Assembly (NCBI RefSeq): GCF_000304475.1
Contig: NC_018943.1
Coordinates: 1-64,000 of the forward strand
Direction of reading: 5' to 3'
DNA: 64,000 nt
From: Kazachstania africana CBS 2517
Taxonomy: Eukaryota > Ascomycota > Saccharomycetes > Saccharomycetales > Saccharomycetaceae
The stretch's first letter is position 1. Every line of letters starts with the position of its first letter. The translations under genes and the position numbers were made by a program. A model generated the notes under the pieces. It searched no databases. It was given only the letters and a program-made list of their open reading frames with translations, and was not told the DNA's origin. Positions 40,928-51,964 of the stretch are shown one piece after another.

Positions 40928-41180
40928 TAAGTTATAGAGACGTTGCAGAGGGTCACAGCTATATCTAAATGAATAATTGCTCTTCTTTTTCTGTCTGTCT
41001 CTTTTTTTTGATTTTCTGTTTTATTTCCTAACATAAGCAAGCAGTAATACTTTAAACTATTTAGAAGTATCCAAATTTTTGGTAAATAAGTTAGATAGGT
41101 ATGTCTTGAGAGACTACATAATTGCAAGAAGTATATAGTGTATTGTGATTTCTTGTGCTCAATCTATAATTTAAAGCAAA

Positions 41181-42809
41181 CTACAATTCATCGTGACCAA
41201 TTTCTTCTTCTTCATCATCGAACTCATCGTCTTCTTCTGCTTCCTTTTGCTTTTCAGCTAATTTAGCGGCTTCTTCTTCCTGAGCAATCTTTAAATCGTT
41301 TTGATAATCTTTGTACAATTTCATAGAATTAATCTTGTTACCAGAATTTTCTTCTAAGAAAGTTAAGAGAGATTCAATGCTTCTTGAACCTTCGTAAGTG
41401 ATTGGCTTATCCTTTTGACCAGCTGGGTATAAAATGATAGTTGGGTAACCCTTGATTTGTAAGTTAGCAACATCATTTACAGTGTCGTCGATATCAGCAA
41501 TAACAAAACTGTTGTTAGTCTTCTTGTTTGAAGCAACAACATCAGCTAATTCTTCATAGATTGGAGCTAATCTCTTACAGTGACCACACCATGGAGCGTA
41601 GTATTTGACTAAAACATCCTTATCGCTATCTAAGACAATTTCATCGTGAGTCTTACCGACTAATTTGTAGACGTTAGTTTCTTGAGTTTCTGGGATTGGT
41701 TCAGATTTGACAATTGGTTCAATATCACCATTTGCATAATCTTCAACGAATTTAGTAATTTCACTTTCATCTAAAGTGTAAGGTTCAGTCAATTCTGAGA
41801 ATTCTTCAGGAGTTAATTGATCTAAACCATACTTCAAGTTTGAAGATATGTCATGAATGACAAATAATGGGAATAATTCCTTCATGTTTAGATTATCAGC
41901 GTGTCTACCGTATTTAGTGGAGTCTAAACCAACGAAATTGATCTTACCACGGTATTCTTTACCTAACTTGGAGAAGAGATCAGAGTAAGATTCAAATTCC
42001 TCTTCGGAAGTGTAGAAGAAATAAGCTAAAGGTAAGCCACTATCCATGTATTTCTTGAAGATATCACCATTCATACTGGCAAAATAAGGTAAAGATTCTG
42101 TAGATAACCAGCTTTCCATTTTTGTGAAGTCACCAGATAGTAAATCTGAAACTTCAGTGAAATATGATGGTTCATCGGAACCTTGTACATAGAGAGCTAA
42201 TTTTGCGGCATCATCCTTAACTGATTTATCAGGGAATGATACAAAAGTGTAATCTTCAGATAAATTATCGGCGATTTTGTAGAAAGTTTCATTTAATTTA
42301 GAATTTTCAGATTCATAGGAGACTAAGACATGTTGATTAACTTCTTCTAAGAAGGCAGTTAATTCTTTTTTGTCGTTCACGGTGATAACATTTGGTTGAG
42401 ATTGTTTTATCATATAATTAACGATGGCATCAGCGGATCTAGCACCAGAATAGTCACGTTTTGAGATCAATTCACCATTCTTGAATACTTTCAAAGTTGG
42501 ATAACCTGGAACATTTTGTTCCATGCAAATATCTTGATCTTCAGTACAATCAATCTGGACTAATGGAATGCCCTTTTCTTGTAAGATATCAGCAGCTTTA
42601 ACATATTCTGGAGCCAAATTTTTGCAATGACCACACCATGGAGCAAAAAATTCAGCTAGAACTAGCGGGTTATGTTCCATGAAATCTTTGAAATTTTCAG
42701 AAGTTAATCTAACGACTGCAGAATCAGCAGGAGCAGCGGCTTCCTGAGCCATACCGAACTGTACACATAGAGCGGCCAGAGAGAATAGAGTCTTTTTGCT
42801 GAACAACAT
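41181..42809 (-). CDS. PDI1: protein disulfide isomerase
   Basis: Essential ER enzyme that forms and reshuffles disulfide bonds. The 542-residue product (S. cerevisiae 522) has a signal peptide (1 to about 21), thioredoxin domains a-b-b'-a' with active sites CGHC at residues 59-62 and 408-411, and an acidic C-terminal tail ending in the ER-retention signal HDEL. The a-domain cis-proline is in VPGYPTLK and that of a' in IKGYPTII. It is PDI1 rather than the EUG1 paralogue by position and because both sites keep CGHC (EUG1 has CxxS). A Hac1-type element lies upstream. Confidence 0.97.
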   Translation of the reverse strand: MLFSKKTLFSLAALCVQFGMAQEAAAPADSAVVRLTSENFKDFMEHNPLVLAEFFAPWCGHCKNLAPEYVKAADILQEKGIPLVQIDCTEDQDICMEQNVPGYPTLKVFKNGELISKRDYSGARSADAIVNYMIKQSQPNVITVNDKKELTAFLEEVNQHVLVSYESENSKLNETFYKIADNLSEDYTFVSFPDKSVKDDAAKLALYVQGSDEPSYFTEVSDLLSGDFTKMESWLSTESLPYFASMNGDIFKKYMDSGLPLAYFFYTSEEEFESYSDLFSKLGKEYRGKINFVGLDSTKYGRHADNLNMKELFPLFVIHDISSNLKYGLDQLTPEEFSELTEPYTLDESEITKFVEDYANGDIEPIVKSEPIPETQETNVYKLVGKTHDEIVLDSDKDVLVKYYAPWCGHCKRLAPIYEELADVVASNKKTNNSFVIADIDDTVNDVANLQIKGYPTIILYPAGQKDKPITYEGSRSIESLLTFLEENSGNKINSMKLYKDYQNDLKIAQEEEAAKLAEKQKEAEEDDEFDDEEEEIGHDEL

Positions 42810-42948
42810 TGTGCTTAGAACTCTTTTTTATTTGAAGTTGGGATACTAAGTTGTAAAGTTTTGAAATGAAGTATGTTTTTCGAGTACGTAGTATATATAT
42901 TTTATTACAAATCTTTGAGAGATGACCAGAGCGGGAAACTTCTTTTGC

Positions 42949-42955
42949 CACGCTG
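42949..42955 (-). promoter_or_regulatory. Hac1-type UPR element upstream of PDI1
   Basis: On the minus strand the sequence reads GCCAGCGTGGC, which contains the UPRE core CAGCGTG, 140-146 bp upstream of the PDI1 start. PDI1 is a classical unfolded-protein-response target in S. cerevisiae. The near-palindromic surround supports a real site. Confidence 0.7.
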
Positions 42956-43800
42956 GCATTTCGTTCAAGGTGATTTTGCACCGTATGGGTATCGGAAAAG
43001 CCACTACATTTCGTGAAGAGAAGCAACGGTCGAGCACAGAGGCTGGAGAGCATGGTGACTAGTCTTAGAATTATATTGGATGTACTCAGGATGGTGACAG
43101 CGTTGCTCTTAGCAGAATATGATATAGCCAATTATGTGTGCGGCATTACGTAATATTCACGTGATGCTATAATTGAAAAAAATAGTCATGCGTATTTCAC
43201 GTGATTGGTTTTTTTTATCAGAGTAACGGTCAACTTTTTTTTGTGTTCTGCACAGCATACAAAGTTGGTGAGATCCCAATTAGCAGCATACAGCATTTGG
43301 GTAGGATCTTGGATTTACATGTTTCATATTGGTAAAATATAGCAAGATGAAGAAGTTCAACAAAGATAAGGGACCATTAATATGACGATTACATGCATCC
43401 CTCTCAGACCATTACTGAATTGAGAAATCTCGACATGAGTTTTCCCTTGTGCGCATGATTGACCACAATCGAATTTCTAAGAGAGTGTTTGATTAAAATG
43501 CGGAGGCTTGCACTCATGAGAGTTAAGGGCAATTTCTTATGATACAAAGCTGAGACTCTTGTTACATGAGTCGTGCGCTTTGCAGGAAAGTCGACACATA
43601 CTTGACAGCTCCACGGAACCAGACCATAAATATGCACCAAGAGAAGTTCTTCAGTGTAAAATAGGCTACCCCGCTATTCTGTCAGGCCATTTACTCGGTT
43701 CTGCGACACATTCTCGCTTGTAGGTCCTTACCCCACAAACTGGATACGCGATCGCATTTCATCTTCTTTCGTCCCACAGCGGCGTCTTCTTCATTTTCGC

Positions 43801-44097
43801 AGGGGGGAGCAAATTACGCTCTCTCGGCTTCTCCCAGCCTATATCCCCTTTAGGAAAGACCGCCGCCCCTGCGTTTTGACTTTCCCCTATTATAGTCACG
43901 CCAAGAAGCAAACGAGAAGAACAGTGACGACGATACTTTCTCCTTCTCATTTATTGTTCGCTTAAGTAAATCTGCTGATTTTTTTTTTCGAATTCGTATT
44001 TTTCTCGAAACCCTTCCACTATCTCTCTCTGTCGTTTTCTGTGTCAAACTGTTGATCCCCCTGCTGTGGGGCTCTGTATTTTCCGTTCCTTTCCCCT
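43801..44097. promoter_or_regulatory. cluster of six stress-response elements upstream of GLK1
   Basis: STRE cores (AGGGG or CCCCT) occur at 43801-43805, 43845-43849, 43866-43870, 43884-43888, 44058-44062 and 44093-44097, within 490 bp of the GLK1 start. GLK1 is induced by stress and by glucose exhaustion through Msn2/Msn4 in S. cerevisiae. The remaining PDI1-GLK1 gap (42810-44283) also has CACGTG at 43159-43164 and 43199-43204, and no further gene. Confidence 0.7.
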
Positions 44098-44283
44098 CAG
44101 GTGAAGTTCAACAAGATTATCAACTCATTTTTTTTTTTTAATTATGCCATTAAACCATGTGCACATTCTACATATATAAGTGCCCGAAACACTCCCTCCC
44201 CCCCATAAAACTTGTTCCAATTCTATTTCTTACTCTTTTCTTCTATCTAACTTTCTTTTGATATAACCAACCTAACAAAAACA

Positions 44284-45768
44284 ATGTCTTTTGACGACTT
44301 ACACAAAGCAAGCCAACAACAATTAACTACTGCAGTAGACGAAATCTGTAAAGAATTCGAAGTCACTCCACAAAAATTGGATGAATTGACTGCTCATTTC
44401 ATTGAACAAATGCAAATGGGTCTATCCAACACTGATGAATCCGCCGAAAATAAAGGTTTACCAATGATTCCATCCTTCGTCACTGGTTCTCCAAACGGTA
44501 CTGAAAAGGGTATGCTTTTTGCTGCTGATCTTGGTGGTACCAATTTCAGAGTTTGTTCAGTTACTTTAAGTGGTGACCACACTTACAAAATGGAACAAAT
44601 GAAATCAAAAATTCCAGATGAATTATTAGAAGATGAAAATGTTAGTAGTGAAGATTTATTCTCCTATTTAGCAAGAAGAACCGCTGCTTTCATTAAAAAG
44701 AACCATCCTGAAGTTACTGAAACTAAAGATATCGTCAAATTAGGTTTTACTTTCTCTTACCCAGTCTTACAAACTTCTCTAAATGCTGGTACTTTAATTA
44801 GATGGACTAAGGGTTTCAACATTCCAGACACCGTTGGTAAGGATGTCGTCCAGTTGTACCAAGAACAATTAGCCAAACAAGGCTTAGGTAACTTGAAGGT
44901 CGTTGCTTTAACTAACGATACCGTCGGTACCTACTTATCTCACTGTTACACCTCTCAAAACACTGATTCAATGACCACTGGTGAAATCAGCGAACCAATC
45001 ATCGGTTGTATTTTCGGTACCGGTACTAACGGTTGTTACATGGAAGAATTAGATAAAGTCACTAAGTTGCCAAAGGAATTTAGAGATAAACTGGCCGCTC
45101 AAGGTAAGACTCATATGGTCATTAACACTGAATGGGGTTCCTTCGATAATGAATTGAAAGTCTTACCAACTACTAAGTACGATGTCTACATTGATCAAAA
45201 ATTAAGTGCAAACCCAGGTTTCCATTTATTTGAAAAGAGAGTCTCTGGTATGTTCTTAGGTGAACTATTGAGAAATATCTTGATTGACTTACACTCCCGT
45301 GGTCTAATCTTCAACCAATACAGAACCAATGAACAGTTACCTCACCGTTTACAAACTCCTTTCGAATTAGATTCTGAAGTTTTATCTCATATCGAAATTG
45401 ATGATTCTACCGGTTTAAGAGAAACTGAATTATCTTTGTTACAAACTTTAAGATTACCAACCTCTCCAACTGAACGTAAGGAAATCCAAAAGATTGTCCG
45501 TGCCATCTCTCGTAGATCCGCCTACTTAGCTGCTGTTCCAATTGCTGCTATCACTATCAAGACTGGTGTTTTAAGCAAGAGATACCATGGTGAAGTCGAA
45601 GTCGGTTGTGACGGTTCTGTCGTCGAATACTACCCAGGTTTCAGATCCATGTTGAGACACGCTTTAGCTTTATCTCCATTAGGTTCTGAAGGTGAACGTA
45701 AAGTTCATTTAAGATTGGCCAAGGATGGTTCAGGTGTCGGTGCCGCATTATGTGCTTTGGTCGCTTGA
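44284..45768 (+). CDS. GLK1: glucokinase
   Basis: Phosphorylates glucose (and mannose) to the 6-phosphate at the first step of glycolysis. The 494-residue product (S. cerevisiae 500) carries the hexokinase-family phosphate-binding loop LGGTNFRV near residue 82, the sugar-binding block FTFSYPVLQTSLNAGTLIRWTKGF (about 157-180), and the second phosphate/adenosine motifs IGCIFGTGTNGCY and VGCDGSVVEYYPGF. It has the strong codon bias of a highly expressed gene. S. cerevisiae keeps EMI2 as the paralogue on chromosome IV. The 45769-46077 gap shows no other gene. Confidence 0.96.
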   Translation: MSFDDLHKASQQQLTTAVDEICKEFEVTPQKLDELTAHFIEQMQMGLSNTDESAENKGLPMIPSFVTGSPNGTEKGMLFAADLGGTNFRVCSVTLSGDHTYKMEQMKSKIPDELLEDENVSSEDLFSYLARRTAAFIKKNHPEVTETKDIVKLGFTFSYPVLQTSLNAGTLIRWTKGFNIPDTVGKDVVQLYQEQLAKQGLGNLKVVALTNDTVGTYLSHCYTSQNTDSMTTGEISEPIIGCIFGTGTNGCYMEELDKVTKLPKEFRDKLAAQGKTHMVINTEWGSFDNELKVLPTTKYDVYIDQKLSANPGFHLFEKRVSGMFLGELLRNILIDLHSRGLIFNQYRTNEQLPHRLQTPFELDSEVLSHIEIDDSTGLRETELSLLQTLRLPTSPTERKEIQKIVRAISRRSAYLAAVPIAAITIKTGVLSKRYHGEVEVGCDGSVVEYYPGFRSMLRHALALSPLGSEGERKVHLRLAKDGSGVGAALCALVA

Positions 45769-46077
45769 TTCTGAGACTGCCCACCTGTTACGCCTTCTAT
45801 TTTTTACTTTACCGTATATAAATTATATATATTTGGTATTATGATATAACGATGACTTTTCAACTTATTTCAACTTATTCACGTTTTATCTAAACTATTA
45901 AAGTTACTAATAGAATATATATAGCCGTTTATTTTTATGATTCAAGCCGGGTAAGGAAATTGATCGCAATTTCATTAAAATAATATAAGGGAGTCGGAGG
46001 GGTTTATAAAGCATTATGATAGATCTAACCTGGCACACGGTTTCTGATAAAGTCTTATTTGGTTTCAAATTTGAAAT

Positions 46078-48531
46078 ATGGCTTTTTCATACTCCCAGAA
46101 ACCTGCTGGTGACACAAATATGAGATTGAAAATCGATAAGAGTTCTAGCAATAATACTAATATTATTGGTGGTGTATTCGATAAAGTTCAACTCACTAAA
46201 TTGCTGATTCATTCATTAAAAGAATTAGGATATTCAAGATCTGCCATATCATTACAGGAGGAGAGTGGTGGTATACAGGTCGAATCCACTATTGTCCAGA
46301 GACTTTTCAATTTTATCAACAATGGTAGATTCCAACTAATTGATTTGAACCTTTTATTAAGCTTACCTTTGAAAGACAATCCATCTGCAATATCCTCATC
46401 AGAGGCGGAAAATAACACCCATAATTTAATGAAAATTGATAACATGTTGAGTGGACCTGTCGACTCCATTAAAGCAGAAGAGATCTTAAACGTCTTCACT
46501 ATAGAGTATAACAACTTCGAGGCCTACTATAAGAACATCGGTAATGATATGATTAAATTATCAAATTTTCTGAAGATTTTAGAAATTATATTGTTAATTT
46601 GCAAAGAATTATTCATTGAACTGATTTTTACCAAAGCAATTGACACTTCTACGGCTGTACTATTTCTTCGAAACACTATAAGAAAGTTTATCGCTCTATG
46701 GGAAGAGGTCCTCTTGACATTAGATGAATATATCGATGATGAAGATACCATTTTCACACCAGAAGACTTGTTAAGAGAATTATCAAGTCTTTTAACAAAT
46801 CCCTCGATATTAAATGACCCAAATTGTAATTCATGGAAAGGTTCCATTGAGAAATCAAGAGACTCCCTCATTGAAATAATTTCTACTTATATTAATCCTA
46901 ATGACCTGGTCCCGAAAGGGAGATTGATTGCTTTGCTCAAACAATCGATCAAATATCAACGTTCTCACGACATTTCCGATGCTAACGCACGTAATGACTT
47001 TGATTACATGGATGTGGATGATGAAGATAATGAAGAAGAAGTAGAAGAAGGAAAAGAAACATTTGAGAGGACAGTAAATTTATTGCAAGATAACCCATCA
47101 GATTTCCAAAGAATTAGATTTAAAGATGAAAAAACTTTGGTACAAAATGCAGATGAAATTTGGTATCTTCAGTTCTCACCAGACGGGAAATATTTGGCAA
47201 GTGCTTCTGCTGATTCAATGACAGAACGAAAAATTCTAATTTATGATGTTGAAAATGATTTCCAGGTTTATAAAATTCTAGAAGATAACCCTCAAAGCGT
47301 GTTATATCTTTCGTTTTCCCCAGACAGTAAGTACTTGGTTTCCTGTCCTTTTAATGAAATGGCAAACATTTATGATATACATTCAAAAGGTGAACCAACT
47401 AGCATTAATCCAATCATTCATAATAATAAAGCCCAAGAAAATCAATCTAATAAAAATATAGTGGCAGAAATTATTCATCCTATAGATTCATTCCAGATTC
47501 CCAATAACGATTCAGGAAATGCTTCACCATCTAGTCCGGGCTCGGTAGAATCGCCTACTTTATCCATTACTAACGGTACCAGCAGTACCGAAACATCTCC
47601 CAGGATTTGGTGCTGTGATTGGTTCCGTAGTGAAGAGCATAAGGGTAAATTTATCGTTGGATCTCCAGATCGTGATGTTGTAATTTATGATATGACGACA
47701 AAATCGATTATTTTCAGCTTTGCACAAAAACTTTTTCCTAACAATAACGCTACCAGTAACAGTAATGCCGCTAATGGCACCGACACTACTACTTCAAGTA
47801 ATGAAAATAGAAATATGAGCAATGACGACAGCAACCATAAATTTGACGATTATCAACATGAAAAGTTTCCACGTATCCATGATTTAAAGCTATCATATGA
47901 TGATAAATTTTTGATCTTGATGACATATAATGGAACGATAGACGTTTATGATCTTTCGTCATTCCCTGATAATGACACCTTGATAAAAACAGATAATTCT
48001 GTTCTCCAGAATTTTGAGTTAGAAAGATTTTCTAGACTTGAAATCGATAAGAATATGACGTGTATTTCGTTGCCACAACTCACAAACATTTCACGTGTAT
48101 CAATAGCGGGTTCGAATTTGCTAGCACCAAGTTTAAATATTGAAAATTTAGTCTTGGTGAGTTTACAAAACAATGAAATCCAGCTTTGGGACTTTAAAGA
48201 AAACTTGCTGATTCAAAAATACTACGGGCAAAGACAAGAGAAATTCATAATTAGATCTTGTTTTGGTTATAATAACAAGCTGGTGGTGAGTGGATCGGAG
48301 GATGGTAAAGTTTACGTTTGGGATAGATTGAGGGGTAACATAATTGATGTTTTATCTGGACATGTGGGCGAAAGGGTAACCGCGGCGACAGCTAATGAAA
48401 AGATAAGTGCCAATGGCAAAACTTTCGGTAGAAATTGTAATGTGGTAGCGTGGAATCCTGTTGATAAAAGCTTATTCGCTTCCGGTGGTGATGATGGTTA
48501 TATTAAGATTTGGAGGGTCATTAAAGAGTAA
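46078..48531 (+). CDS. GID7: GID E3 ubiquitin-ligase subunit Gid7
   Basis: Gid7 is the WD40 subunit that drives supramolecular assembly of the GID/CTLH ligase, which degrades fructose-1,6-bisphosphatase and other gluconeogenic enzymes when glucose returns. The 817-residue product (S. cerevisiae 745) starts with a LisH-CTLH helical region (about 36-260), then a WD40 propeller from about residue 345 to the end, with the last blade ending FASGGDDGYIKIWRV. The extra length comes mainly from two Asn/Ser-rich insertions in loops near residues 440-510 and 560-600. It neighbours GLK1, as in S. cerevisiae, linking two glucose-response genes by position only. Confidence 0.94.
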   Translation: MAFSYSQKPAGDTNMRLKIDKSSSNNTNIIGGVFDKVQLTKLLIHSLKELGYSRSAISLQEESGGIQVESTIVQRLFNFINNGRFQLIDLNLLLSLPLKDNPSAISSSEAENNTHNLMKIDNMLSGPVDSIKAEEILNVFTIEYNNFEAYYKNIGNDMIKLSNFLKILEIILLICKELFIELIFTKAIDTSTAVLFLRNTIRKFIALWEEVLLTLDEYIDDEDTIFTPEDLLRELSSLLTNPSILNDPNCNSWKGSIEKSRDSLIEIISTYINPNDLVPKGRLIALLKQSIKYQRSHDISDANARNDFDYMDVDDEDNEEEVEEGKETFERTVNLLQDNPSDFQRIRFKDEKTLVQNADEIWYLQFSPDGKYLASASADSMTERKILIYDVENDFQVYKILEDNPQSVLYLSFSPDSKYLVSCPFNEMANIYDIHSKGEPTSINPIIHNNKAQENQSNKNIVAEIIHPIDSFQIPNNDSGNASPSSPGSVESPTLSITNGTSSTETSPRIWCCDWFRSEEHKGKFIVGSPDRDVVIYDMTTKSIIFSFAQKLFPNNNATSNSNAANGTDTTTSSNENRNMSNDDSNHKFDDYQHEKFPRIHDLKLSYDDKFLILMTYNGTIDVYDLSSFPDNDTLIKTDNSVLQNFELERFSRLEIDKNMTCISLPQLTNISRVSIAGSNLLAPSLNIENLVLVSLQNNEIQLWDFKENLLIQKYYGQRQEKFIIRSCFGYNNKLVVSGSEDGKVYVWDRLRGNIIDVLSGHVGERVTAATANEKISANGKTFGRNCNVVAWNPVDKSLFASGGDDGYIKIWRVIKE

Positions 48532-48630
48532 ATAAATAATGCAAATAAAATATATATATATATATTCTATAGATGAAAAAAGAGAACATAATTCCAAGCA
48601 TAGTCGCAATGATCTGATGAGATATGATCG

Positions 48631-50124
48631 TTAAATTTTACTCAACTCTTCAGCTTCGCGTTTGCCTCTTTTTACATCCAATGAGCTGAAAATTGGTAAA
48701 GACACGACTAATAGCCCAAATAGTAAGAAAAAAGAGTATCTAATATTGTGAGTCTTGTCAGTTATTAACCCTACAAGGGACGGTCCCACTATAGATGATC
48801 CCTTGTCCGTGATTGAGAACATACTGAAGAAAGTTGATTCTTTACCCTTTGGGATGATCAAACTGAAAACTGTACGGGATACTGCAGCGAGACCACCGAG
48901 TGACAAGCCATACCATACTGCCAAAGCATACATTTCGAATTTATGTTTCAAACCGATTGATTGAAAGAAAAATCCAAGCATTCCATAGAAGGGTATAAAA
49001 CTAGACCAACAGATAATGTAAACTAAAGTACGATGAGGTAGCCAGTTGAACTTTTTGGCTAAATAATTTGGTATAATAAAGGCACCTATCATGGCCATTA
49101 TCATCGTAATTATGCTAATGGCGATTAAATTTACGGCAGACATGGAGAGTTCAGTCCTTGAAAATAGAATAGCTGTAGAATTTATAGTTGTTAAAGAATC
49201 ACTGATTATGAACCAACCTAGCAGGAAGATCATGACATCCTTCAACAATTTTGCGTTCTTAAAAGATTCATATAGAGACCACCAACCGTATTTCAATGAA
49301 GAGATTGGAATTGAGTGTGGTATGGTTTGAGGGTTTTCGTTAATGTCTCTAAGAAGCCAGAGCATTGGTAACTGCCAAATGATCCACCAGATGCCAACAA
49401 ATAGGACAGCTATCTGGATATTTTCCCTTGATTTTGATTTACCAACAAGTGCCATCGAGATCAATTGTACAATTAGAGCACTTGAATATCCTATGCTTGC
49501 ACCTCTACCACTGATAATATTGGTTAGTTTTTCATTTGTATCACTGATTAAGCTTGAATTTTCATCCTCTTCTTCTCCACCATTCCCATATTTAGTCAAA
49601 TCAGATATGAATATTGGTAGCAGCGAGTTTCCAACCACGTTTATAACACCATAGCATGAGTTTGCTATTATACAAAGCAATGGAAGCGTATAAATCTGAT
49701 CAAATGACAATTGAGAGATATAAATGGTAGATAATGCCCCTAATATGCTGAACGTAACTAAAGTCAAGCCTTTAAATCTTATAGAATTCAAAATATCTAC
49801 AATTCCTGAAACAGTTATTACCATTACTGTCTGAAACAATACACTGATCGAGAAAGTGTAGAGGGCGAAGCTGGATGTGTCCACGAAAAGTGAACCATTA
49901 AATAATGGAACCACACACTTGTCAGTGGAGTGTGTAGCTGGTGCTATAATGCACGGTTGAGAGTGATCGTTTAATTTCACACCGTTGATCCTAGCAAATT
50001 GTTCAAGCAATAATGGAATGTACGTAGAAACAGCTGAAACAATAAACGGCTCACTTGAAAAAGAGTAAAAATACCATCCTTTTATATTTTTCTTAGTGAT
50101 TTGCAAAGGGTCATCTTCATTCAT
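48631..50124 (-). CDS. ATG22: vacuolar amino-acid exporter Atg22
   Basis: Atg22 is a vacuolar membrane protein of the major facilitator fold that exports leucine and other amino acids released by autophagy. The 497-residue product (S. cerevisiae 528) has about 12 hydrophobic spans, the first near residues 28-47, and a charged central loop near 190-200. Conserved points are the N-terminal IKGWYFYSFSSEPFIVSA and GKESTFFSMFSITDKGSSIVGP near residues 428-447. It is convergent with GID7. The 50125-50569 gap shows no gene. Confidence 0.95.
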   Translation of the reverse strand: MNEDDPLQITKKNIKGWYFYSFSSEPFIVSAVSTYIPLLLEQFARINGVKLNDHSQPCIIAPATHSTDKCVVPLFNGSLFVDTSSFALYTFSISVLFQTVMVITVSGIVDILNSIRFKGLTLVTFSILGALSTIYISQLSFDQIYTLPLLCIIANSCYGVINVVGNSLLPIFISDLTKYGNGGEEEDENSSLISDTNEKLTNIISGRGASIGYSSALIVQLISMALVGKSKSRENIQIAVLFVGIWWIIWQLPMLWLLRDINENPQTIPHSIPISSLKYGWWSLYESFKNAKLLKDVMIFLLGWFIISDSLTTINSTAILFSRTELSMSAVNLIAISIITMIMAMIGAFIIPNYLAKKFNWLPHRTLVYIICWSSFIPFYGMLGFFFQSIGLKHKFEMYALAVWYGLSLGGLAAVSRTVFSLIIPKGKESTFFSMFSITDKGSSIVGPSLVGLITDKTHNIRYSFFLLFGLLVVSLPIFSSLDVKRGKREAEELSKI

Positions 50125-50569
50125 CTCGTAGAATAGCTGTAGATTGACCTATTTATCTCGTTGTTCTAACTGTTTTTTCCTTAAATTTTTGACTGTTTTA
50201 AGACTCCATCGGCTTGCCAGATATAAACAAAACGTCAGTAATAAATAGGTGATGATTGAAAAAAAAACTATAAGTTTGTAATTCTATATATATTTTAGTG
50301 CTATATGAGAATGATTAATATTAGTTTTATAGTTCACGATTTGTTTACTTTGAGCTTCTTTTTCTATTATACAAAAATAATGAGCTCCTCTTACTATTTT
50401 ATACATTACAAATGATCAAATATTGATGAGTATGGTGTTGTCGACTGCTTCGATTGAATGTTGCATTGAGTATTGTAATAAAAGTGAGCCATCAAATAAA
50501 AAAAACAAAAAAAAGTAAGAATGCTTATGATTAAGAAAAAAAGTTTGATAGAAGGGTCTATGGTGCTAT

Positions 50570-51847
50570 TTAATCAGTTGCTTCAGTGGCAGCAGATTCT
50601 TCGGATTGTTCTTCTTCGACTTTCTCTTGTTCGATTTCTTGTTCTTGGTCTGGGGACTGGGTTTGTTGTGGTCTTTGTGGGACTGGGATAACCTTAATCA
50701 TGAATTCATCTAATGCGTCACCGTTTAAAGTGTTTTCAATGCTAATTTCAGTTTCAACAGTTTCAGGAATCCATTGTTCCCACTGTTTACTACGGATGAA
50801 ATATTTATCTAATGGTGATTCAACTGGATCTTGTTCTTGTGGTTCTTGTTCTTGCTCTACTTTTTTTTCTTCTTCAGTTTCCTTGACTTCGTCTTGCTTC
50901 AATTTGGTTAAAGTACCGATGGAAACTTCGACAGTGGCGTTTTCATTGAAGACAATTTCTCTTAAAGCAGCTAAGATGACGTTAGCATCACCACCAAAGG
51001 ACATGTTGACGACTCTGTAAAATTTAGCAAGTAGAGATAGTGGGACGTAACCTTCATTTGAAAGTTTAGATCTCAAGTAGTTATCGTTGGTTAAATTTTC
51101 AGGACTTAAGTAGTATTCTAATTGTCTTGCAATGTTGTTGACAGCCATCATAGCTGGTTGGAAAGGATAGAATTTGGATTGTAATTGAGCCATTTGTTGT
51201 GGTTGGAATCTATTACGGTGGTTAGAACGTGGATGGAATTCGTTTTTATTATTGTGATATCTTCTTCTTTGGAAGCCATTTTGGTTGTTATTAGTGTTGT
51301 GACCCAGGGGGGAATTTGGTCTGTTATTATTGAATCTTCTTTGAGCTTTGTTATTTTGTCTCTGTAGTTGAGTGTCAGAGGAATCATCTTGTTGTGCTTT
51401 GTTTTCATCTTCATGGCCAGATAATTCTGATCTTTCTTCAGATTTTTCAGAATCTTTGGTCGTAGAGTCACTTTGATGTTGTTTCTTGATAGGTTGTTGC
51501 TGTTTTTTTCTTCTTTGGGAATTGTTATTAGATTTATTGTTTGGTTTGTTATTTGTCTTTCTTCCGTTGTTCGAACCGTTTCTGTTGTTATTACCAGAGA
51601 CAACGATGGAAGCCTTTATTGGAGCCCATTTGGTGGAGGCAGTGGTCTTGATAAAAGGAGATGGAGCTCTAACTTTCTTCTTGGAAGAGTCCAAATCCTT
51701 AATAGAGATACTAGTCACAGGAATTTCAGTGTTAACAGTTTTCCATGGTGAATTAGTTGGTAATGGAGCCGGAGTCAAAGTAATTGGTTTCTTTTCTTCC
51801 TTTTGTTCTTGGACAGCAGGTTGGGTATTCTCAGTTACTACAGACAT
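50570..51847 (-). CDS. SRO9: La-motif RNA-binding protein Sro9
   Basis: Sro9 associates with translating ribosomes and nascent mRNPs and binds RNA through a La motif. The ATG at 51847 gives 425 residues (S. cerevisiae 434). The N-terminal half is Asn/Gln/Lys/Arg-rich and disordered. The La motif spans about residues 233-315 (IARQLEYYLSPENLTNDNYL, then FGGDANVILAALREIV). The tail contains the conserved DKYFIRSKQWEQWIPETVETE and an acidic Gln/Glu-rich end. It is SRO9 rather than SLF1 by position. Confidence 0.95.
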   Translation of the reverse strand: MSVVTENTQPAVQEQKEEKKPITLTPAPLPTNSPWKTVNTEIPVTSISIKDLDSSKKKVRAPSPFIKTTASTKWAPIKASIVVSGNNNRNGSNNGRKTNNKPNNKSNNNSQRRKKQQQPIKKQHQSDSTTKDSEKSEERSELSGHEDENKAQQDDSSDTQLQRQNNKAQRRFNNNRPNSPLGHNTNNNQNGFQRRRYHNNKNEFHPRSNHRNRFQPQQMAQLQSKFYPFQPAMMAVNNIARQLEYYLSPENLTNDNYLRSKLSNEGYVPLSLLAKFYRVVNMSFGGDANVILAALREIVFNENATVEVSIGTLTKLKQDEVKETEEEKKVEQEQEPQEQDPVESPLDKYFIRSKQWEQWIPETVETEISIENTLNGDALDEFMIKVIPVPQRPQQTQSPDQEQEIEQEKVEEEQSEESAATEATD

Positions 51848-51964
51848 CACAATTGGGTATATGGACTATTGGGTGATCTTATTTTACCAATCTATAATCC
51901 AGTAAAAGAAAGTCTGTATGAATTAATATCGAATAAATCAACTAATTTTTGGCCATTGCATCCT

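Noticed and set aside
43404..44047. Several short minus-strand frames between PDI1 and GLK1
   Set aside because: They overlap one another, are Arg/Lys-rich by composition and lie in the stress-element-rich promoter; no conserved product was recognised.
48549..48564. TA dinucleotide run after GID7
   Set aside because: Short AT repeat typical of yeast 3' regions (efficiency elements); not a distinct feature.
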